Shown one piece after another: positions 9,756 to 18,440 of a stretch of DNA of 64,000 nucleotides (position 1 is its first letter; every line of letters starts with the position of its first letter). The DNA is from JADKIH01 sp031385005. GTDB lineage: Bacteria; Bacteroidota; Bacteroidia; AKYH767-A; 2013-40CM-41-45. The notes below the pieces were generated by a model that was not told the origin of the DNA, made no database searches, and was given only the letters and a program-made list of their open reading frames with translations. The stretch spans positions 310,001 through 374,000 of the forward strand of contig JANNBB010000006.1 in assembly GCA_031385005.1 (NCBI GenBank), in the 5' to 3' direction. The translations under genes and the position numbers were made by a program.

Positions 9756-10613
9756 ATGCTTTGGCGAGGAAGAAAAGAAAGTTCTAATATAGAAGACCGT
9801 CGTAGTATGTCTACCGGTGGTATGGTTGCCGGTGGCGGACTTGCCGGAATAGTCATTTACCTTCTTGTTGCTTTTCTGGGTGGCGATACCTCCCAGCTTC
9901 AACAATTGCCTCAGCTTACCCAAAACCAAAGTGAAGGCAGACAATTGTCACCGGAAGAACAGGCAGCAGAGGATACGATGGCCAATTTCGTTTCTGTTGT
10001 TTTAGCCGAAACTGAAGTTGTTTGGACAGATGTTCTTACTGAGCACGGAATTCAATATCAAAAACCTGTTTTGGTTTTGTTCCGAGATGCAGTGGAATCA
10101 GGTTGCGGAAATGCCGGCGCTTCATCCGGACCATTTTATTGTCCTGCCGATCAAAAACTATACATCGACCTCTCTTTTTATCATGAACTCAAGGATCGAT
10201 TTAAAGCTTCCGGCGATTTCGCAATGGCTTATGTAATTGCTCATGAAGTAGGTCATCATGTTCAGAATTTATTAGGGACGTCTGAAAAAGTTCAACGACT
10301 TCGTCAACAATTAACAGAGAAAGAATACAATAAATATTCTGTTATGTTAGAATTACAAGCCGATTACTATGCAGGAGTCTGGGCGCATTATGCCGATAAA
10401 AACGCAGGCATAGTCGAAGAAGGTGATATTGAGGAAGCCATCACAGCAGCCAGTGCAGTTGGCGATGATAACATTCAAAAACAATCCCGCGGCTATATTG
10501 TACCTGATGCTTTTACTCATGGCACTTCTGCTCAAAGACGCGAATGGTTCAGCCGCGGCTATCAATTCGGTACTTTGGAGAAAGGTGATACCTTTTCTCA
10601 ATTAGCGAATTAA
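9756..10613 (+). CDS. Membrane-anchored neutral zinc metallopeptidase (YpfJ family)
   Basis: A 285-residue protein of the YpfJ/neutral zinc metallopeptidase family. It has the typical opening WRGRKESSNIEDRR, one glycine-rich membrane segment (GGMVAGGGLAGIVIYLLVAFLGG, about 25-47), and the zinc-binding helix HEVGHHVQNLLG at about residue 160. A further acidic ligand is likely in LELQADYYAGVWAH. A conserved cysteine pair (GCGNAGASSGPFYCP) precedes the catalytic helix. Substrates are unknown. Its stop is 22 bases before the RarA ATG at 10636, so the two may be co-transcribed. Confidence 0.9.
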   Translation: MLWRGRKESSNIEDRRSMSTGGMVAGGGLAGIVIYLLVAFLGGDTSQLQQLPQLTQNQSEGRQLSPEEQAAEDTMANFVSVVLAETEVVWTDVLTEHGIQYQKPVLVLFRDAVESGCGNAGASSGPFYCPADQKLYIDLSFYHELKDRFKASGDFAMAYVIAHEVGHHVQNLLGTSEKVQRLRQQLTEKEYNKYSVMLELQADYYAGVWAHYADKNAGIVEEGDIEEAITAASAVGDDNIQKQSRGYIVPDAFTHGTSAQRREWFSRGYQFGTLEKGDTFSQLAN

Positions 10614-10635
10614 CCAATTGCCTACCTTTGAAGCA

Positions 10636-11928
10636 ATGAGTTCCTCCATCCCTCTTGCAGAACGAATGCGTCCAAGTGATCTTGACCATTATATTGGACA
10701 AGAACACCTGATTGGTCCGGGTTCTGCTTTGCGAAAATCAATTGAAAACAAGAATGTCCCTTCGATGATTTTTTGGGGTCCACCGGGAGTTGGAAAAACC
10801 ACCCTTGCCGGTATCATTTCAAAAAAATTGAAACGCCCCTTTTATATTTTAAGTGCAATAAGTTCGGGAGTAAAAGATGTCAGAGATGTTATTGAAAAAT
10901 CACAACGTTATGCCGGCGAATTAAAAGAAGTTTCCGGTAGTCCGGTTTTATTTATTGATGAGATACACCGATTCAGCAAGTCTCAACAAGACTCACTTCT
11001 TGGAGCCGTTGAACGCGGAATCGTAACATTGATAGGTGCTACAACGGAAAACCCATCCTTCGAAGTTATTTCTCCCCTCCTTTCACGTTGTCAGGTTTAC
11101 ATTCTCAAAGAACTGACGAAAAATGATTTATTGAGAATCGTCGAACAAGCCATTCAACAAGACTCAGAACTCAGCAAGAGAACTTTTGAACTGAAAGAAA
11201 CGGAAGCGTTATTGAGATTATCAGGAGGAGATGCCAGAAAACTACTCAATCTTCTTGAATTAGTCGTCAATTCATTTATGCCGGATGAAACAATTGTAAT
11301 CACCAACGCCTATGTGCAGGAAGTGGCACAGGAAAAAATTGCCCTTTACGATAAAGGCGGTGAAATGCATTATGACATCATCAGCGCTTTTATTAAATCC
11401 ATGCGGGGATCAGATCCCAATGCCGCAGTCTATTGGCTGGGAAGAATGATTTTAGGCGGAGAAGATCCGCTTTTTATTGCGCGCAGAATGGTCATTTTTT
11501 CATCTGAAGACATCGGGAATGCCAATCCTACGGCGCTTGTAATTGCCAATACTTGTTTCGATGCTTGCAGTAAAATCGGTTACCCCGAATGTAGAATTAT
11601 TCTTTCACAAACTGCCATCTACCTGGCTTCTTCAGTAAAAAGCAATGCCAGTTATATGGCTATAGAAGATGCAGTAGCACTCATAAAAAAAACAGGCGAT
11701 CTACCCGTACCTTTGAACGTAAGAAATGCACCTACGAAGCTGATGAAAGAAATCGGCTATGGAAAAGGTTATGATTATGATCATTCTCACGAAAATAATT
11801 TTGCAGGCCAGGAATTTCTTCCCGAAGAAATAAAGGGGACGAAATTATACGACCCCGGACAAAATTCACGCGAAAACGACCTGCGTTTACTACTGAAGAA
11901 ATTGTGGAAGGAAAAGTATGAATATTGA
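10636..11928 (+). CDS. rarA: Replication-associated recombination protein A (RarA/MgsA), AAA+ ATPase
   Basis: A clamp-loader-like AAA+ ATPase acting at stalled replication forks. It has the family opening PLAERMRPSDLDHYIGQEHL, Walker A GPPGVGKT (about 48-55), Walker B FIDEIHRF, the sensor region GATTENPSFEV, and the C-terminal tetramerisation part with YDKGGEMHYDIISAFIKSMRGSDP. Length is normal (about 430). The reading frame also opens with a TTG at 10618, six codons earlier; I chose the ATG at 10636 because the family usually begins a few residues before PLAERMRP. Confidence 0.94.
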   Translation: MSSSIPLAERMRPSDLDHYIGQEHLIGPGSALRKSIENKNVPSMIFWGPPGVGKTTLAGIISKKLKRPFYILSAISSGVKDVRDVIEKSQRYAGELKEVSGSPVLFIDEIHRFSKSQQDSLLGAVERGIVTLIGATTENPSFEVISPLLSRCQVYILKELTKNDLLRIVEQAIQQDSELSKRTFELKETEALLRLSGGDARKLLNLLELVVNSFMPDETIVITNAYVQEVAQEKIALYDKGGEMHYDIISAFIKSMRGSDPNAAVYWLGRMILGGEDPLFIARRMVIFSSEDIGNANPTALVIANTCFDACSKIGYPECRIILSQTAIYLASSVKSNASYMAIEDAVALIKKTGDLPVPLNVRNAPTKLMKEIGYGKGYDYDHSHENNFAGQEFLPEEIKGTKLYDPGQNSRENDLRLLLKKLWKEKYEY

Positions 11929-11993
11929 CATTTTTAATATTATTCCTTCATGTGGTAATTATTGAATTGACTATTTAAATACCTTTACACCAC

Positions 11994-13583
11994 ATGCTGA
12001 AAAAACTTTTTTTACTTTTTGTTTTATGGTCAATTTTTGGCTGTAAGAAAGAGAATGACAGACCACAATGGGACATTGAAATTTTAGGTCCCTTGTTAAA
12101 GGCGTCTATCGGAATGGCTCAGCTGGTGGGAGACTCCTCCATTATTACTAACTCCGATGGAGCCCAGATTCTAAATTATGACACCTTAATTTCAGCTTTT
12201 GAAATTGACTCTATCTATGAAATAGCAGATACTACCATACCTACAGTTGTTATTTTCCCGGCTTTCCCTTCACCCATCAACCCCAATACTCCTTTCTATT
12301 CGAATAATAATACCATCAATTTAGGAGTTGGAGATTTGCAATTAAAACAAGCCATAATTCAATCCGGTAAAATAAGACTTTCCATAAAAAACACACTTAA
12401 ATCCAAAATATTTTTTACTTATACTATTCCAAGGGCTAAAAAGGATGGACTTGCTTTTACGGTAAATGCCTCTGTAGATTCCGGTTCTACTTCATATCCT
12501 AAATTTTTCACGGGCGAATATGACTTTACAGGATATGATATCGATCTTACCGGTGTTACCGGTAATCTGACCAATTCAATTACGTATAATGTAGAAGCAA
12601 GATCAGATCCAAACGGAGTTGTTTTCAATGTTGCTGCTTTGGATACAATGGTGAATCTGAAAACAACTCTAGTAGATATAAGTCCTTCTTTTGTTAAAGG
12701 ATATCTCGGGCAAGCCAACACGCATGAGTTAAGAATAGAAAACATTGGCGTAGGCGGTTTAATAAAAAACGGAACCATCCTGCTTGACAGCGTGAAGATG
12801 AACCTCGACATCATAAATTACATAGGCGCGGATGCACAGGCAAATATTTCTTTCATGCGCTCTGTCAACAACAGAACCGGCAATACGGTGAATCTGAATG
12901 CTGCTTCTGCTATCAATCATTATTTGAATATCAACAGGGCTTACATCAATCCTTCTTTGACAGATTCGCTGGTCCCAACAGTTTATTCCATTCAACTCGA
13001 CAGAAACAACAGTAATTTCAAATCGCTACTGGAAAATATTCCGGATAAAATTGAATACGACATTGATTTGAATATAAATCCACTTGGAAATATTTCAGGA
13101 AGCAATGATTTTGTTTTCAGTAATCGCTTATTAGACACCCGACTGCAAATTCAAATGCCTTTAAGTTTTGGGTTGAATCAACTGGTTTTGGCAGATACGC
13201 TTCCCTTCTCAATCAACAATGCCACAAACTTTGATCCTATAGGACCGATTACGCTTACACTGATTGCTGACAATGGCTTTCCTTTCGACATGAACCTTCA
13301 GCTGTTTTTGATAGACAGTACTCAATCAATCGTTGACTCGCTGCTGATTCCTGATTACATTGTCGCCGCACCTTATGATGCAGCTTATCGTGCCACAGGA
13401 ATTTCAAGAAGTATAATACCGATTCAATTTGATGAAGGCAGAAAGAAAAAGTTGCTATCGGTAAAAAATGTCGGAGTGAAAATACGATTTAATACGCCGG
13501 ATTACCCACAGTTAATTCAATTTTACTCAAACTACCGCATCGATATTAAATTAGTTGCTGACGGTACCTATTCGATTCGTTAA
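11994..13583 (+). CDS. Lipoprotein of unknown function, envelope
   Basis: A 529-residue protein with a signal peptide and lipobox WSIFGC (Cys17), followed by KKEND. The rest is beta-rich with a repeated style of short strands (YDFTGYDIDLTGVTGNL, IEYDIDLNINPLGNISGS) and no catalytic motif that I recognise. Only 3 bases separate it from the DUF5723-like gene downstream. This lipoprotein plus beta-barrel-like pair is a recurring Bacteroidota arrangement, which suggests joint action in the outer membrane (inference). Confidence 0.75.
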   Translation: MLKKLFLLFVLWSIFGCKKENDRPQWDIEILGPLLKASIGMAQLVGDSSIITNSDGAQILNYDTLISAFEIDSIYEIADTTIPTVVIFPAFPSPINPNTPFYSNNNTINLGVGDLQLKQAIIQSGKIRLSIKNTLKSKIFFTYTIPRAKKDGLAFTVNASVDSGSTSYPKFFTGEYDFTGYDIDLTGVTGNLTNSITYNVEARSDPNGVVFNVAALDTMVNLKTTLVDISPSFVKGYLGQANTHELRIENIGVGGLIKNGTILLDSVKMNLDIINYIGADAQANISFMRSVNNRTGNTVNLNAASAINHYLNINRAYINPSLTDSLVPTVYSIQLDRNNSNFKSLLENIPDKIEYDIDLNINPLGNISGSNDFVFSNRLLDTRLQIQMPLSFGLNQLVLADTLPFSINNATNFDPIGPITLTLIADNGFPFDMNLQLFLIDSTQSIVDSLLIPDYIVAAPYDAAYRATGISRSIIPIQFDEGRKKKLLSVKNVGVKIRFNTPDYPQLIQFYSNYRIDIKLVADGTYSIR

Positions 13584-13586
13584 TTT

Positions 13587-14837
13587 GTGAAAAAAATATT
13601 AGCAACTCTTTTTATTTTTATTTCAATTCAATCATTCTCTGCTGAATGGGAGCTTAATCCTCTACCCGGTTTCAGACATTCCCTTCAATTATCTGCTCGT
13701 TTTTCTTTCGTTTCCGATGCCATCACCAATAAATTTGCGCTCGACTATTTCAACAATAAATTTATCGATACAAATCGAAAGGACGGGGTTTCGAAAAATC
13801 TTTCGGCAAAAAATAAATTGGGTATAGGATTCAATTCAGAAATTCAATATGCCTCGTATGATGACACGATTTTCGGACTAAAGCATTCTTTTTATTCCGT
13901 CGCAATAAGGAATAATTATCATATAAACGGACGCTTTAGCCGCGATGCATTCGAACTTTATTTCAGGGGGAATAAATCCTATGCCGGAAAAAATGCCGAT
14001 TTGTCTGATTTTTTATTTAACCAAATCGCTTATCAGCAATTCAACTTTACATTCGGACATGAATATAAATATGAACTCAACAAATTTGGATGGAATACCG
14101 GTTTGAGTTTAAACAAAGGACAAGATTTTAATTTAATAGAAGTCAAACGCGCACATATTTTCACGGCAGAAGATGGAGAATACATCGATCTGGATGCCGA
14201 CATAGTCCTGAACAGAAGTGATTCTTCAGCCAATACGCTACTATCCTGGAAAGGCACAGGGGCTTCAATAGACGGACAGTTTTATTGGAAAAATAAAAAG
14301 AACAATAAGGTTACCCTTTTTATTTCCAATGCAGGATTTATCAAATGGAATAACAACAGTTCATTCGTACATGCAGATACTTCTTTTCGTTTTGAGGGAA
14401 TAGATGTTTCGGATATTTTTTTGTTGAGTGACACCATTCGAGATCCAATATCGTTAGATTCATCGTTAGTAGAACCCTATCTCACAGCACGATTGAAAAG
14501 AAGTCACACGACAAAACTTCCCGGATTTATCGGAGTAAGCTATTTATATAATCTCAAACCCGAAAAACTGAGTATTGAAGCCGGTATTAACTATTTGTTT
14601 TTCGCTGATGCAGACTTGTTGGAAACAATACGGTTGGTTTACACTTTACATGAGCAACAACAAATTGGATTAATTGCCTCAAATGGCGGCTATGGAGAAT
14701 TTCGAGCCGGCATATCTTTCACTACTACCCTCTTTAAGCGTTGGCAACTCTCATTGGAAAGCGATTGTCTGAGCAGCACCTTCAGTTCAAATGGCAGGGC
14801 TCAGGGAGCTTTTGTATCTTTATCAGCACATTTCTAA
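13587..14837 (+). CDS. DUF5723-like outer-membrane protein
   Basis: A 416-residue protein with a GTG start three bases after the preceding stop. The signal peptide ends near SFSAEW. The remainder is beta-strand rich with alternating aromatic residues (ALDYFNNKFID, LFNQIAYQQFNFTFGHEYKYEL) and resembles DUF5723 proteins, which look like outer-membrane barrels. Function unknown. It ends 3 bases before kdsA, so the three genes 11994-15650 are probably one transcript. Confidence 0.7.
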   Translation: MKKILATLFIFISIQSFSAEWELNPLPGFRHSLQLSARFSFVSDAITNKFALDYFNNKFIDTNRKDGVSKNLSAKNKLGIGFNSEIQYASYDDTIFGLKHSFYSVAIRNNYHINGRFSRDAFELYFRGNKSYAGKNADLSDFLFNQIAYQQFNFTFGHEYKYELNKFGWNTGLSLNKGQDFNLIEVKRAHIFTAEDGEYIDLDADIVLNRSDSSANTLLSWKGTGASIDGQFYWKNKKNNKVTLFISNAGFIKWNNNSSFVHADTSFRFEGIDVSDIFLLSDTIRDPISLDSSLVEPYLTARLKRSHTTKLPGFIGVSYLYNLKPEKLSIEAGINYLFFADADLLETIRLVYTLHEQQQIGLIASNGGYGEFRAGISFTTTLFKRWQLSLESDCLSSTFSSNGRAQGAFVSLSAHF

Positions 14838-14840
14838 AAC

Positions 14841-15650
14841 ATGATTGAAAAAATCCCCCATATTAACCATACCGATTCGGGTAACTTTTTTTTATTAGCC
14901 GGACCATGCGTTGTTGAAAGCGAAAAAATGACTTTTGATATTGCTACCAAAATAAAAGAAATCACTTCCCGACTAAAGATTCCATTTATTTTCAAAGCCA
15001 GCTACAGAAAGGCAAACCGTAGTCGTTCGGATTCGTTTACAGGAATTGGCGATGAAGTTGCATTGCAAATACTCAAACAGATCAGGTCAGACTTAAAGGT
15101 TCCGGTTGTAACGGATATTCATGAAAGTCAGGATGCGGCAATTGCTGCAGAATGTGTGGATGTTTTGCAGATTCCGGCATTTCTTTGCAGACAGAGTGAG
15201 TTACTTCTGGCTGCAGCCGAAACAGGCAAGTTTGTAAACATAAAGAAAGGTCAGTTTCTATCAGGAGAATCGATGAAATTTGCAATAGACAAAGTTCGCA
15301 ATGCGGGAAACCCGAATGTGATGTTAACCGAGCGGGGAAATTCTTTCGGATACCAGGACCTCGTCGTCGACTACAGAAACATCTATGAGATGAAAAAAAA
15401 CAATGTTCCTGTCATACTGGATGTGACGCATTCCCTACAACAGCCAAATCAATCGGGCGGAATTACAGGTGGAAGACCTGAGCTTATTTCTCTCATTGCA
15501 AAAGCCGGAATAGCAGTTGGTGCCGATGGCCTCTTTATTGAAACACATCCCGATCCGGCCAATGCCAAATCCGATGGCGCGAATATGTTGAGATTGGAGT
15601 TGTTGGAGGAGTTGTTGACCAGACTTATATCAATTAGAAAAGCCATATAG
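14841..15650 (+). CDS. kdsA: 3-deoxy-8-phosphooctulonate synthase (KDO-8-phosphate synthase)
   Basis: A 269-residue cytoplasmic enzyme that joins arabinose-5-phosphate and phosphoenolpyruvate to give KDO-8-phosphate, the precursor of the LPS inner-core sugar. Family motifs are clear: LLAGPCVVES (about 15-24), FKASYRKANRSRSDSFTG, TDIHES, QIPAFLCRQSELL, NIKKGQFLSG, LTERGNSFGY and the C-terminal ETHPDPANAKSDGANML. Length is normal. It follows two envelope genes with tiny spacing, consistent with an outer-membrane operon. It converges with the minus-strand genes to its right. Confidence 0.96.
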   Translation: MIEKIPHINHTDSGNFFLLAGPCVVESEKMTFDIATKIKEITSRLKIPFIFKASYRKANRSRSDSFTGIGDEVALQILKQIRSDLKVPVVTDIHESQDAAIAAECVDVLQIPAFLCRQSELLLAAAETGKFVNIKKGQFLSGESMKFAIDKVRNAGNPNVMLTERGNSFGYQDLVVDYRNIYEMKKNNVPVILDVTHSLQQPNQSGGITGGRPELISLIAKAGIAVGADGLFIETHPDPANAKSDGANMLRLELLEELLTRLISIRKAI

Positions 15651-15680
15651 AGTTAAACATCCTTTTCAAAAAGATCCATT

Positions 15681-16898
15681 CTATCCTACCCAATCCTTCG
15701 TAAATATTCTGAAATAGAAATAAAGAAAAAATACGGAATTAATACCTATAATTAAAAATGCAGAAGAATATTTAATGTATTTATTTGAGTGATTAATCAA
15801 AAAATAGGATAAAATAAATATTGATAATAATTCATATTTGATTATCGTTTTAATATGAACAAAGCTTGCAAACATTAGCCAATAAACAGATAAAACTAAA
15901 AAGCAATAAGCAATCGTTTTAATGGTTGGCATTGAAAACTTTTCAAAAATAGTTAGTATAAACAAAATAAAAAAAGGAGTACAGAAAATAAATCGGTTTA
16001 AGCTGAATAGTTCGCCGTTTCTGTATAATAAAACTAAAAGTCCACTTCCCGCCAGGTAAAAAGCGGATAATAGAATTCCATTATCGTTGGTTCGCATATT
16101 CCTAATTAATGAATTGTATAAATTCAATAAAATATACCCTATAGCAACACAAGAAATCATTAATGCAACGCCATCAAGCCTGTTAATAATATCTCCACCC
16201 CACGACCTCAAAGGAAACTCAGGAAATTGCAGATGGTTTCCCCACTTTTTTTGAGAAATAAAAAATGCATCCCAAATTCCAGTATAACTCCGTTCAATAA
16301 TAAATGTTGCTATCAACCCCAGTCCGGTTGCAATTACTCCAAATACAATTCTTTCAATTTTAACTTTCACTTTGTCATAGCTAAATGCTATGCTTAAAAC
16401 ATAAGCAATGCTTAAAACTGAAATAGTAGGCCGGATTAATGAAAGAATAAGTAACATTACATACACATAGTTGAATTTTCTTTGCTGATAAAAAAGAATT
16501 AAAAAAGTGCTAAAGCTAAAAAACAGTGCTTCGGTATAAGGATAAAAGAAAAAACAAAAGGAAGGAATTGAATATATAATTATGGATTTGTCAAACGATG
16601 TATTGTTTTTAAATAATAGAATAGACAAAGCCAGCACTGCAATTAGTCCATTAAAAAGAGAGATTCCTATTGGACTTAATGTTAAATATTTCCATAAAAA
16701 TGGAAACAAAGGAAAAAAAGCGCATCGAGTAATATCATACCCTTGTGTCCTAATTAAATCATAATGGAAAGCATCCCAATTCAAATAATAATCATTGATA
16801 TTACCGGAAAGTTTAATTACAGAAGTAAAAAAAACAATAAATAAAAGAGAATAATAAAAAAAAGCAGGAAAAAAATATTCTAAAAAATATTTCCTCAT
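15681..16898 (-). CDS. Membrane glycosyltransferase, PIG-V/GT-C-like
   Basis: A 405-residue integral membrane protein with about ten hydrophobic segments. An early luminal loop carries WDAFHYDLIRTQGYD, followed by RCAFFPLFPFLWKYL. The D-x-x-x-Y ... GY ... AFFPLFP pattern is typical of PIG-V-like mannosyltransferases (GT-C fold), which use polyprenyl-phosphate sugars outside the membrane. The exact sugar and acceptor cannot be read. It sits 3 bases downstream of a T9SS cargo gene with which it is likely co-transcribed. Both are visibly more AT-rich than their neighbours, which suggests later acquisition. Confidence 0.7.
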   Translation of the reverse strand: MRKYFLEYFFPAFFYYSLLFIVFFTSVIKLSGNINDYYLNWDAFHYDLIRTQGYDITRCAFFPLFPFLWKYLTLSPIGISLFNGLIAVLALSILLFKNNTSFDKSIIIYSIPSFCFFFYPYTEALFFSFSTFLILFYQQRKFNYVYVMLLILSLIRPTISVLSIAYVLSIAFSYDKVKVKIERIVFGVIATGLGLIATFIIERSYTGIWDAFFISQKKWGNHLQFPEFPLRSWGGDIINRLDGVALMISCVAIGYILLNLYNSLIRNMRTNDNGILLSAFYLAGSGLLVLLYRNGELFSLNRFIFCTPFFILFILTIFEKFSMPTIKTIAYCFLVLSVYWLMFASFVHIKTIIKYELLSIFILSYFLINHSNKYIKYSSAFLIIGINSVFFLYFYFRIFTKDWVG

Positions 16899-16901
16899 AT
16901 A

Positions 16902-18410
16902 TTAATGTAAAATAAAAACACCATGTTCCGTAAAATGATCTCTTGATTCTATCTCATAAATATAAATCCCTTTAGGCAAATCGCTAAAATCAAACCATGT
17001 ACGGTTACTGACAGCAATATTAGAAACCATCTCTCCTACTTCATTAAACAATTTTATTGCCCTGTAATTAGAAGCTGTTAGACTTGAAAAACAAAATTTA
17101 CCTGTAGATGGATTAGGAAAAATTGTCGTTTTGTCAAATTTATTGTTTTCGATTATTCCTATAGGTGATAACTGCTCAACATAATTATTAAAATCAAGTA
17201 CGTAATCGGAAGTTATGGTATCATATTTTAAAATAACCAAATATCCGTCCTCATTACCTGCTCCATAACTAGTTGTATATCCACAAAAGGCTATCCGTTT
17301 GTCAGAAAGTACTTGGACATCAAAGCCTTCTTCCTGCAATGAATCACCAAAACTTGCAGAAACTAGGTAATTAAAATTAGAATCATATCGTATTATATAC
17401 ATACTTCCTTCACCTAATCCACTTGGGTTTTTTTGACCAACAAATACCAAATTATCAGTAGTAACAATAGTACCGCTAGACAGAAAATCGTCTTCAATAG
17501 TATTCTCGTCTTTGTTTATTATTGTATTCCCGGAAGTATCAGTTAATACAAACCATAAATTTCTATTTACAGAATCTGGATGTTGAGAAATACCGCAAAG
17601 CAATAATGAATCCTTGTAATTTGAAATGTTATTAAAGGCATCGTTACCCTTAGAATTAAAAAAATATTCATTTAACAAGTTGCCTTGTTCATCCATTTTA
17701 ACTAAGTACCCGGATGTATTTATACTACCAGCACCAATAGTGCTTGTTCCGCATAGATATAAAATATTATTAATTTCAATTACAGATTTAAATGACTCAT
17801 CATTTAAATTTCCAATATTCCTCTCCCAAACAACATTTCCTTGTGAATCAATTTTGACAATATAACCATCATATCCGCCATTTGAAAAACTAGAAGTTCT
17901 TCCGCATAAAATTAAACTGCCATCATTCAATACGCAAATACCATTTAAAAAATCCCAATCTACTCCTCCAATTGTTTTTTCCCAGATCAAATTTCCTAAT
18001 GTGTCAATTTTAATAATATATCCACTATATCCACCTTGTCCAAATGAGTTTGTAACTCCCAATAAGATTATTGCAGAATCTCCTTGTAAAGCCAAATCAA
18101 AACCTTCTTCAATCTGAAGTTTACCGTATACATTTGACCATATATGATTACCATCCTTATCTGTCATTACTACATAAACAGAATTATTTCCCGGACCAAA
18201 ATAATTAGTCTTACCTACCATAATTAAATTTGAATTAGGCAACTGCTTTAAGGAATAAAAATACTCCGATCCAGGACCACCAAATACACGAACTATTGCT
18301 GTATCGTTAATAGTTGAATAACCATTCTTATGAAGTATTAAAGACATAAAAAATAAAAGACAAAACAATTTTGTATTTTCAAATTTGAAACAAATATTCA
18401 ACTTTTTCAT
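16902..18410 (-). CDS. T9SS type A cargo with propeller-like repeats
   Basis: A 502-residue exported protein. After a signal peptide (about 1-32) it has six or seven repeats of about 45-55 residues built on GYIVKIDxxGNLIWEKxIGG...G.LILCGxTxSFGxGGYDG, a beta-propeller-type pattern also found in cell-surface proteins. The last 75 residues (TTIFPNPSTGKFCFSS... KGIYIYEIES...GVFILH) form a type A T9SS sorting domain. No enzyme site was seen. The codon third positions are strongly AT-biased relative to the flanking kdsA and ompA-like genes. Confidence 0.82.
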   Translation of the reverse strand: MKKLNICFKFENTKLFCLLFFMSLILHKNGYSTINDTAIVRVFGGPGSEYFYSLKQLPNSNLIMVGKTNYFGPGNNSVYVVMTDKDGNHIWSNVYGKLQIEEGFDLALQGDSAIILLGVTNSFGQGGYSGYIIKIDTLGNLIWEKTIGGVDWDFLNGICVLNDGSLILCGRTSSFSNGGYDGYIVKIDSQGNVVWERNIGNLNDESFKSVIEINNILYLCGTSTIGAGSINTSGYLVKMDEQGNLLNEYFFNSKGNDAFNNISNYKDSLLLCGISQHPDSVNRNLWFVLTDTSGNTIINKDENTIEDDFLSSGTIVTTDNLVFVGQKNPSGLGEGSMYIIRYDSNFNYLVSASFGDSLQEEGFDVQVLSDKRIAFCGYTTSYGAGNEDGYLVILKYDTITSDYVLDFNNYVEQLSPIGIIENNKFDKTTIFPNPSTGKFCFSSLTASNYRAIKLFNEVGEMVSNIAVSNRTWFDFSDLPKGIYIYEIESRDHFTEHGVFILH

Positions 18411-18440
18411 ATTAGCCGATTAATTATTCAAAGTTACAAT

